Source: Notamacropus eugenii (taxonomy: Eukaryota > Chordata > Mammalia > Diprotodontia > Macropodidae). Taken from it: a stretch of DNA of 64,000 bases. A program made the translations under genes and the position numbers. How positions within the stretch are numbered: the first letter of the stretch is position 1; the number at the start of each line of letters is the position of its first letter. The stretch spans positions 356,988,233-357,052,232 of the forward strand of contig NC_092875.1 of the NCBI RefSeq assembly GCF_028372415.1, given 5' to 3'. Below the pieces are notes generated by a model. That model saw nothing but the letters and a program-made list of their open reading frames with translations, did not search any database and was not told the DNA's origin. This document shows, in pieces, positions 55,661 to 64,000 of the stretch.

Positions 55661-55765
55661 TCACTTATCTAAGGTCCCACAGCTACTAAGCAGCAGGACA
55701 AACCAAGAATTGAACTCATGTCTTTTGGCTTCAAATTCAATACTCATTCTACCAATATGCTTTAC
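55650..55765 (-). mobile_element. MIR-type SINE fragment
   Basis: 'ctaaggtcccacagctacta', 'agaattgaactcatgtcttt', 'ggcttcaaattcaatactca'. Antisense. Confidence 0.6.
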
Positions 55766-55981
55766 AGGAGAGTATTCATAACAAAGTGCATCATAATCCT
55801 ACCTAAATATAATTATTTCAAGTGATATTTGAAGTATTTGTGTAATTATGGACATTCCATTTGAAGAGAGACATTGATGTTGATCGCGGATGCAGATAGA
55901 CAACTAAAGTGGAGAGGGAACATGGAGCCATGTACTATGAAGGAACTGTTGAAGAAGGTAGAGATGTTTACCAAAGAGAAA

Positions 55982-55984
<3 letters not shown>

Positions 55985-56023
<39 letters not shown>
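55985..56023 (+). repeat. (TC)n microsatellite
   Basis: About 19 perfect TC units. Likely polymorphic. Confidence 0.95.
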
Positions 56024-56027
<4 letters not shown>

Positions 56028-57539
56028 AGTGGAATGAAAGTTATCTACAAATATCGTAGACAAACGTTGTCTTGTAAAATATGGATTAAATTACAGTGTA
56101 GGTCCAAAGGGTTGTACTTAAATAATGTGTGGAAGATATAGGGAAGGCGACAGACCTGCTTCAGCATAAAAAAGACTTTACCAACAATTAATATACTTTA
56201 ATAAGAGAATGGATTGCCCTTTATGAGATAATGAATACTCCTAATTTCCCATCACTGATGGTATCAAGGAAAGGTTAATTAGATTTTTATCAGTGATGTT
56301 TTGGGTAGGGAATTCCTAGATTGAGCAGGAGATGGGATCTAATGCTTTGTAAGAATCTTCTATCTCAAAGCTTTTCTACCACTTAGATTTTCTTATTCTA
56401 AGATCTCAGTGCATAGATTTATTGAAGTACTTTTTGACTGACAGTTTTCTCACTGATTACCTTTGTTTTCATATAGAGACTGTATAAAATATCTTTGTGA
56501 AATGGCCTTGTTACTTAATTCATAACTCCTTCAAGCATACAATAGCCAATGAATAATCTTAACTCTATTTTCTTCTTTTTTCTCCTACTTCAGATAGATT
56601 TTAATGAAAGAAGCTCAATTTCAGTGTAACTTAAAAAAACACCATTTTGGCTTGAGGTCATAATTTTCCATATCCCATAACTATATTTTTTAACATGGTA
56701 AATAAGATACCATGAATCTTGAACAAGCTTGCTATTAAAGGAGAGGTTAAAAAGTTGCAGGGATGGATGGGGGGACAATAAGGTTTGAGGAGATGGGAGT
56801 AGGAGGTGGTAGAAGAGTTTAAGATCAAATTGCCCAAGGAGAAATCAACAAAACTCTTCAAAAGAGTTCTATTCCCATTGCCTATCCCAGGAATAGCCTC
56901 TCTACACACATTAAATTGTTTTCCCTCCTTTTAAACAGTCTCTAAACAATATTATTTTTTCAAAGTTTAATTTAGTTTTGCCAATTTTGTTTCCATTTGT
57001 TTGAGAATTTTATACAACCTCAAAAATAATTAGAAACACACTGGGCAGCAGGGACAGTATTAGAAAAGCAGAAAGGAACTACTTTCAATAACATCTGAGG
57101 AGACTGAGAATTTCAGTAAAGGGCTTATCTCTTTTATTCTCAGATTAACATTATTTACCTCCTTCCCACACTTTCTACATGCTGTTTCCTGCTTATTCCT
57201 CATCTTTTAAAGTCTAGTATCTTTGTTCTTTCCCTTGACCTTCTACCTTCCCCTTTAGTTCTTCCGGACAAGCCAAGCCCTATCCAAATTTTCTAACCTG
57301 ACCTCTTCTTAGTCTTGTATCAAAGATGAAAGCATTATCTAACCTTTCTCACTGCTTCCACTAAGTATTTGCTAATCAGCATGATCAGTAAACATATATT
57401 GATTTAGAAGTGTTTCAAAGTAAAAGTAACTTAAGAAAAAATATGTTCTAGAAAGCCATATGTTAATTTCTGTAAAATTATTTTAAATACAATTTGTCAT
57501 ATCCAAATATTATGATGTGATTTGTTAATAGCATAAAGA
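56024..57539. other. AT-rich spacer with a CR1-like tail
   Basis: Near 56250-56345 a decayed CR1/L3 end phrase occurs ('ggtatcaaggaaaggttaat', 'gatgttttgggtagggaatt'). Otherwise nothing recognised; the frames at 56590-56909 are unassigned. Confidence 0.45.
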
Positions 57540-57790
57540 TTATAGAGGATGTTGATTCCAGTTGTGGCTTGATGTGTCCTGACACATCCAGTCTGATGTT
57601 GTGGAATTTCTGATTCCTGACATGGGAATCAATCTCTGCCCCTTGAAAACTCTTAAGATGAAAGTACTCATAGCTGGCCTCTGCCTGTATTAGTAGATTC
57701 AGGTTTTGTGCTTGTCTTCCTGCAATAAATCTTTGTTATTCTAACTTCTGCTCTTACCAAAATTTACATTTCTTAGCAGAATTATTCTAA
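57540..57790 (+). mobile_element. Possible LTR fragment
   Basis: 'gcttgtcttcctgcaataaa' followed by 'tctttgttattctaacttct' resembles an LTR R/U5 boundary with its poly(A) signal. Upstream 'ctgatgttgtggaatttctg' is not assigned. Tentative fossil; family unknown. Confidence 0.3.
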
Positions 57791-57894
57791 AAAGTAGAGC
57801 CTTTCATAATCTATTTTCTGGCAAGTCTAGAGTCTTTCTTCTGTCTTGCAGCTGTTCAGAACTGAAGAATATAGTGTTTAACCTCCTCAGTGGC

Positions 57895-58012
57895 CCAAGA
57901 ACAAATAAAACCAATAACCAGATTTGCCCAGAGTCACACAACTAATAAGTATCTGAGGTCACATTTGAACTCAGGTCTTCCATTTTATCCACTGTGCCAT
58001 CTAGCTACAATG
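57895..58012 (-). mobile_element. MAR1/MON1-type SINE head fragment
   Basis: 'gatttgcccagagtcacaca', 'actaataagtatctgaggtc', 'catttgaactcaggtcttcc', 'atccactgtgccatctagct'. Antisense tRNA-derived half. Confidence 0.8.
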
Positions 58013-58234
58013 AATTAGTCATTTGTTGTGTTTGTTGCTTACCCAGAGTCTCATTCAGTCCAAATGTATCTCTCATGGCTTCCATTCTTAATGCCCTAGT
58101 TCTTTTAAGTCAATAGTTAATCATGTAAAATGAAGAACTAATAGATCGAGCCTCCCAGGTAAGGCATTGCTTTTCTGAGTGGAACACGTTGAAACAATAC
58201 TGTGATCAAAGGTTTTGGGTAATATGATTAATTT

Positions 58235-58356
58235 AGGGTGTAGAGAGTACATATGTATATATGTGTGTGTATATATATATATATATGGATATGTATATAC
58301 ATATGTATGTACACATACATATGTATATATGTATACATATATACTCTCTACACCCT
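58235..58356. repeat. Inverted repeat around alternating TA/TG core (hairpin)
   Basis: 'agggtgtagagagta' at 58235-58249 and its exact reverse complement 'tactctctacaccct' at 58342-58356 enclose 92 bp of TA/TG/CA alternating sequence that is itself nearly self-complementary ('catatgtatat' ... 'atatgtatacatat'). A further copy of 'actctctacac' follows at 58357-58367. Could extrude as a cruciform. Several 70-85-codon Tyr/Ile/Cys/His frames here are artefacts. Confidence 0.85.
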
Positions 58357-58504
58357 ACTCTCTACACATACATATATACATATATATGTACATATACACA
58401 TATATGTACACACACACAATGTATTTGTGCACTTCTTAATCATCCCACCAAAGCAGCTGTCATCTTTCTGAGAGAAGGGACCTTTCTCCTATACATCATG
58501 GAAC

Positions 58505-58830
58505 TCAACCCATAGATTTAGTTGAAAGGAATCTTAGTGGTCACATGGTCCAGCTCCTTCATTGTACAGTATGGAAACAAGTTCCAGAGAAATAAAATAA
58601 TTTTTATGAGGTTCACAAATGCTCAGAGGTAAACATAGAATAATTTTTTTCATTGTACCATAGTGTATATGCTGAAAATCATACAGCTCTGTAAGGCTCT
58701 TTAGAATCTTAGACAACATCTGGTCTAAAACTGTCATCTTATAGCTAAGGAAGCTATGTCTAAGAAGGGCTAAGTGACTTGTCGAAGGTTATATAGCTAA
58801 CTAGTGACAGAATCAAAAATAGAGTTGAGG
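58505..58830 (-). mobile_element. MIR-type SINE fragments
   Basis: 58510-58600: 'gaatcttagtggtcacatgg', 'tccagctccttcattgtaca'. 58695-58830: 'agaatcttagacaacatctg', 'gctaagtgacttgtcgaagg', 'ttatatagctaactagtgac'. Both antisense. Confidence 0.65.
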
Positions 58831-59685
58831 GTTCCTGTTGCTTGGTACTCATTTTCCCCCTCCTTGTCAGGTAGTCTCATCATCTTAGCCTTCCATTCCA
58901 CCTGCTTCTCATTTCTGTTATTCCCAGTGCTTCTCTGCCACCTCTTTCCAAAACTGGCCACCCACTCCTACCTGCTCCATACCTTTAAAAAAATAAATTC
59001 AAAATGCACATCTATGTTTCCAGACATACATCCACATGAAGTCAGAGGAAACACTGTATGATCTAACTCTTTTGTTCTATCAAAATCTGTCTACTGCCAA
59101 TAGATCTCTGAATGTGTAGTTCAAACTTCCTCTATTATAAAAATGAAGAAAAAAGAGGCACAGAGCACCAAGCAGGGAACCCAAATTTAATGCAAACGCA
59201 TTACAGAAATGGCACCTATCCCCTGGGAAGGGACTGGCCATGGGCATCAATGCTTTCTGCCTGTGAGATATCAGACCTACTAATAAGTGCAAAGAGCCAT
59301 TTGTAAGCCTCCAACATAATACTCAGTTCACGTCGTATCCAACTGAGCATTGAATTTTCAGGGATTTTTTAAAATCAAAAAACTTGACTCATGTTCACTA
59401 TGGCACTATCTTCTAGTCTGTTGTGTTGGATTTCTTTGTCTCAGTATAGAGGGGACATAGCTACCTACCTATTTCAAACTACCTGCCTGTTGTGATCATA
59501 TTATTGGCTTTACAATGCATGCTTTAGATGAATGGGAAGTCCAGGGTAAAAGTGTGTGAATTTACTTTTCTTATTCAGAAATGTGAAGTTTCAAACAATT
59601 GAGAGAAAGAAAATGGAAATTTTAAGTTTCTTAAAAAGCTAGTTCCATACTTCAGTGGTTCTGTGATCTCACATGGCAGGTCGTT
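58831..59685. other. Spacer, no feature seen
   Basis: No gene or named repeat; the open frames at 58804-59306 are unassigned. Confidence 0.4.
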
Positions 59686-59689
59686 CCCT

Positions 59690-59935
59690 TCATGCCATGT
59701 AATATATACTCCACTGACCTCAGCATTAGGAAGAACTAATTATACCTCTTGATACTTCCTGGCTATTTGATGCTCTCTTCCAAATCATTTTATCTCTCAG
59801 CCTTAGTTTCTTAATTGGTAAAATAATAATAATACTTTTGATATTATTTCACAGGGATGTTGTAAAGGTAAGATAAAATTATATATGTAAGCACTTTGTA
59901 AACTTTCAAGCATTCTGTAAATACTTAGTGTCAAC
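59690..59935 (+). mobile_element. CORE-SINE (MON1/THER1 type)
   Basis: Decayed head near 59690-59780, then 'tttctctcagccttag'-like core ('atctctcagccttagtttct', 'taattggtaaaataataata'), 'cagggatgttgtaaaggtaa', 'gtaagcactttgtaaacttt', 'aagcattctgtaaatactta'. Confidence 0.7.
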
Positions 59936-60308
59936 CTCATTCTCTGATATTGATTTTCATCCTCTTTTTTATCATCCTAATCTCCCCCAGCAATCAGAGG
60001 AATCATTACCTTGGGTAATTTCTATTGTCTGTTGCTTTCTCCACAGAAGACCTATAAAATGAAGACCTTTTTTTGATTCTTTTAATATATCATGGATATC
60101 AGCTATTCCAGGCTGGGAAAATCTCATGCTAGACCCCTCGTAGATTTGATAATGGAACATAATGAGACAAAAGTAAATTTACTTAGATATAGGAGGAGAT
60201 GGTTATTGTATAAGGATGGAGTATACCTGGAGGTTACTTAACTGAGCACGGCTCCCTTGGCTGAGTTGCCCATTGTTTTTTTTTTTTTTTTTATCAGTAC
60301 CAAGTCAC

Positions 60309-60314
60309 TTTATT
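60309..60314 (-). terminator. Poly(A) signal of the FTH1 retrocopy
   Basis: AATAAA on the minus strand ('cccaataaagtgacttggta'), about 17-20 bases upstream of the poly(A) tail. Confidence 0.9.
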
Positions 60315-60441
60315 GGGATGTAAATGGTGGTAGTTTTTTGGTACAGATTATGAAAAGGTCAGATAACCAAAATATGCATGCACTGAAAGACAGTAGGAGT
60401 CACGCCCACAGTTCCCAGGTGTGGGGGAAGCCAGGTGTGGC

Positions 60442-61092
<651 letters not shown>

Positions 61093-61152
61093 TTAGTGGA
61101 GGTGAAGGTGGACAGGTGGCTAAGGGCGGCTCCGGCCGGGAATCGAGCGGCG

Positions 61153-61184
61153 GGTTCCGTTCAAGCACTGTTGAAGCAGGAAAC
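61153..61184 (-). promoter_or_regulatory. Iron-responsive element (IRE) in the retrocopy 5'UTR
   Basis: On the minus strand the sequence reads 'tttcctgcttcaacagtgct' then 'tgaacggaac'. It has the canonical CAGTGC loop (61170-61165), a 5-bp upper stem TTCAA/TTGAA, the TGC bulge and a lower stem TTCC/GGAA. This is the FTH1 IRE that binds IRP1/IRP2 and blocks translation in low iron. The upper-stem base that is G-T paired in human (TTGGA) is a proper A-T pair here, so the hairpin is intact. Confidence 0.93.
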
Positions 61185-61509
61185 CGCACCGACTCCCCTT
61201 CCCTGCGCTTCTGGCCCCATTGTTTTATACTAGGCAAGCATCAAAGATCTTCTATAGTTCCTCATGATGGCTTTATACTCAGGTGACTAGAAAGTTATGT
61301 CAGCATCCTGAGCCTTTAGTCACTTGAGTCAGCTAAATATTAAAGATAGCATCAATACCTTTTACTGGGGTGTGAGGGAAGGGGGAAATACCACTTTTGA
61401 ATTTGCCTGGGCAAAGGGATTTGGTTATGGTTGCTAAAAAACTTAAGTCATCTCTCTGTTTTGTCTCATTCTCTCTCCACTTCTTTTTCAGCCATACATA
61501 TCTTTGGTG

Positions 61510-61710
61510 ATATAGTAGGCAGTATAGAATGGTGGGAAGCACACTGGACCTGGAGTTATGAAACTTGGGTCTCAATTGCTCTGCTACTCATTCCCAGTGA
61601 GACCTTGGGCAAGTCAGTTAACCTCTCTAGACCTCAGTTTTCTCATCTGTAAAATGAGAAGCTTGAAGTAGATGAATTCTAAGAGTATCTCCAATTGTAA
61701 TTCAGCCCTT
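61510..61710 (+). mobile_element. MIR-type SINE
   Basis: 'gcagtatagaatggtgggaa', 'cacactggacctggagttat', 'gtgagaccttgggcaagtca', 'tctcatctgtaaaatgagaa', 'gaattctaagagtatctcca'. Well-preserved sense MIR. Confidence 0.85.
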
Positions 61711-63439
61711 TCCCACTATGACTTGAATGAAAATTATGATCAGTAACATGTTGCAGCCCACCATGTGTATCCATTGCCCTTTGAATCAACCTGCAAATTT
61801 GATTACTCTGATATTGTGCTGTTCCATGTTCCACAACCATGTGTCTCCCTTATTCAAGGTCAGTGTTATTCAAAAGAAACTATTGGTGTTTGAAAAACAT
61901 GAGTTAAGGGAAATTTAAAAACATAAAAGACAATGTCAGTTCTAATAGGTTTAAAAGAAAAGAGAATTGTCAAAGTACATAATGGCATATACAGTGCTAC
62001 CTGAGTTGGGCCCATTCAACTTTCAAATAATTGACTTTTATTTAATTATTCATAATCCACTTTTGTTTTAGATAATCTTAACTTTCCAAGAGACTCCCAA
62101 TATATAGGTGACATAACTTTGTCTCCACCTGTTTTTGTTTTTGTAGGAGAGAAGTGGTCAAAGAAATCTGTCAACCAAAAATATTACCTTCTCAGAATTC
62201 ATTCATCACAGTACCTAAAATACATTTCATTAAACTCATTCCTTTAAGTTTTGCCAAGGCTTCCAGAATGCTTTTACAAATACAAATATATTTGCCTGTT
62301 AATAGTTTGTGTACTTCAACCAAAAATGTTTCTTAGACTAATTAATGTCAATGAATACAAAAGAGCATGCTGAGAGAATTGACAATAAGATACATATACT
62401 TGATGAAGAAAAGGGGCACGAGATTAGTTTAGGACATGGAATAGGGCTAACAGTGGCAGATCTGAATTGGACACTTCATTATAGCTTCTCATGTTGATAG
62501 ACTGAATGGGATAACTGGGTTATGGATAGTGAGATTTGGGAAATTAACCTTTACAAGGAAGAAGAATATTTCTAAAAGTGGATCAGTGTGGAAAGGGAAT
62601 GTTTCAAAGAAAAATTCACTTCATAATTTAGGGATTTATTTGCTCAAGTCCATTGTAATAGGAGATGTTCCAAAATTATTGTCAGGACTGATCTAGTTCA
62701 ATATTATAAAGAATCGATTATTTTAAAATCTTAATCCTAATAGATAATAATCTTACCTGATCTAAGAAGGTAGAATTCCCATAAAGGTAAAGTAAAGATT
62801 CAGAGAAGAGTCCAAGGACTTCTGACCAAGATGGCTGTCTGAATGGAGGCAAGTTATATAACTCTCACATATCTATTCTACCAAAAAAAAAAAAAAAAAA
62901 TGAAGTTCCTGCTGTGCCATCTAATGTTCAAGAAATTCAATAGGAAACTATAGTAAGTGATTTCTACCTAAGAGTTTCTTCCACCTGCACCAAAATACAT
63001 CTAAAAGCTGTCAGGCAATACAAAAGAGGACAAATAATTAAGTCAATGCCAGTAGAGTCAAGCTTAGATTTCCAGTATACACATGTAGTTTGTAGGACTT
63101 TGTTTCCAGAGGGAACAAGAGAGGCACATGCTTAGTGAAAGCCCGATTGTAGAAAGCCTGAGGGTAGGGACCTTGGAAGACTCAGGTAATAGTAACTATT
63201 ATGAAAGTGAAGCAATATTCAAACCAGGATGCCCCAGGTACCTGGTAGCTTTGAGGTCCCCAGCACACTGTTCTGTAACACCATAGAAAGCTCTGGTGAT
63301 GAAATGTCTCATAAAACTCTTATCCTAATTCTTTCAGTACTATAGTAGACAATAATCTGTCTCTGATGACCTAAACTCATTAAGGGTCATCTTAAATTCA
63401 TCTCCAACACTCACCTATATTATGAAGCCTTCAAAATAC
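61711..63439. other. AT-rich spacer
   Basis: No gene recognised. Near 62818-62835 'tctgaccaagatggctgtct' resembles the start of an L1-type or LTR element, followed by an A-run at 62881-62899; too short to call. Confidence 0.4.
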
Positions 63440-63790
63440 AGATGAATAATCTTGATTTGGATTCTGGAAGGAAAAAAAAAAAACAACAGCAAGATTAAGA
63501 GACGCAAGATACAGGAGATGATTGATGATCATTTTGTAAAGGAAATAATGATAATCAAGAGCCAGTGTGGTTTTATCAAAATAAAGGTCAGGTCAGACCA
63601 AATAAATTTCCTTTCTAACATAGTTAGTAAACTGTAGAATAAAGAAAATTTGGAGATATAAATAGCCCATCTCTTAACAAAATATTTTATAAAGTTGGCC
63701 ATGATATTTTTATTAAAATTGTGAAGAAATGTGGACTAGATGATGTTCCAATTCAGTGAAATCAGAACTCTTTCAATATAACATTCCTGA
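63440..63790 (+). mobile_element. CR1/L3-type LINE reverse-transcriptase remnant
   Basis: Frame around 63560-63637 reads SQCGFIKIKVRSDQINFLSN, matching the CR1/L3 RT motif 'SQHGFxKxRSCxTNLIxFFD'. Downstream 'FIKLAMIFLLKL' and 'NVD*MMF' follow '...KVSHDILVDKMERCGLDD'. Several stops. Confidence 0.75.
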
Positions 63791-64000
63791 GTGCATCTGA
63801 CCATCCCCTTTTGTAATCTATTATCTCTCTTATCACCCCTTGTTTTTTCTTTGCTTCTTTCCCTCCTACTTCCCTGGTGTGAGGGCTTGCCGAGGCCTTT
63901 TCAGGGCTGCTCACACATCTTTGTTTTCTACATCATCTGTGGCTCCAAGAATCTGTAGCATGTACAGTAGCCACATTCTGGTATACCATTTTGGCAGATG
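63791..64000. other. Window end, unclassified
   Basis: 63880-63990 ('gtgtgagggcttgccgaggc', 'catgtacagtagccacattc') has the feel of a dispersed repeat but is cut by the window edge; not assigned. Confidence 0.3.

Noticed and set aside
58215-58515. Tyr/Ile/Cys/His-rich frames that look like small cysteine proteins
   Set aside because: Arise from TA/TG/CA alternating repeats; same at 19354-19786 and 42006-42209.

Overview
This is mammalian nuclear DNA, and almost certainly marsupial. There is no host gene with introns in view. The clearest lineage signals are dozens of tRNA-derived CORE-SINE copies of the marsupial MAR1 and MON1/THER1 types, including their RTE-derived 'gttgttcagt...tgtccaactctttgt' tails, together with marsupial-type L1 sequence, RTE/BovB-like sequence, and old L2, CR1/L3 and MIR. 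I cannot fix the species. The window reads as repeat-rich intergenic or intronic DNA; I found no tRNA, rRNA or snRNA gene, CRISPR array or bacterial-style operon.

Layout. 1-12.1 kb is old repeat mosaic (L1 3' fragment, MAR1, MIR, CORE-SINEs, L2, CR1/L3) separated by AT-rich DNA. 12.1-13.7 kb is an ancient interspersed repeat in which a 765-bp GGT/GAT minisatellite with a 258-bp higher-order period has grown. 14.3-33.5 kb is more mosaic, with a nested L2/RT-remnant/MAR1 stack, an inverted pair of unclassified repeats (17.56/18.69 kb) and many microsatellites. 33.7-35.3 kb is a processed TMEM167A (KISH-A) copy with an intact 72-codon frame and a long 3'UTR. It abuts directly, without poly(A), the broken 3' side of a minus-strand L1 (35.3-40.9 kb) that keeps its 5'UTR, ORF1 and part of ORF2. 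An RTE/BovB-like fragment follows. 44.6-47.6 kb is an ORF1-only 'half-L1' (HAL1-type) with both ends, a matching 11-bp target duplication and a CpG-rich 5'UTR. 49.5-51.1 kb is a second ORF1-only insertion ending in a short unrelated tail with a poly(A) signal, again with a matching 11-bp duplication. 51.7-54.8 kb is an L2 with a reverse-transcriptase remnant, split by a processed retrocopy (52.1-52.8 kb) and an LTR-like block (53.7-54.36 kb). 60.28-61.2 kb is a processed ferritin heavy chain (FTH1) copy with an uninterrupted 183-residue frame, all ferroxidase-site residues, a 5' iron-responsive element, a poly(A) tail and an 11-bp target duplication. The window ends in CR1/L3-type sequence.

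How the parts relate. The unifying process is L1-driven retrotransposition. L1 and HAL1 copies, SINEs and at least three processed mRNA copies have accumulated and nested. The two open frames that could make host-like proteins (FTH1-like and KISH-A-like) are single-exon retrocopies; whether either is expressed cannot be told from sequence. I saw no multi-gene system. The most interesting items are the two intact retrocopies, the two ORF1-only elements, the poly(A)-less TMEM167A/L1 junction, the unexplained inverted repeat and the chimeric retrocopy at 52 kb.
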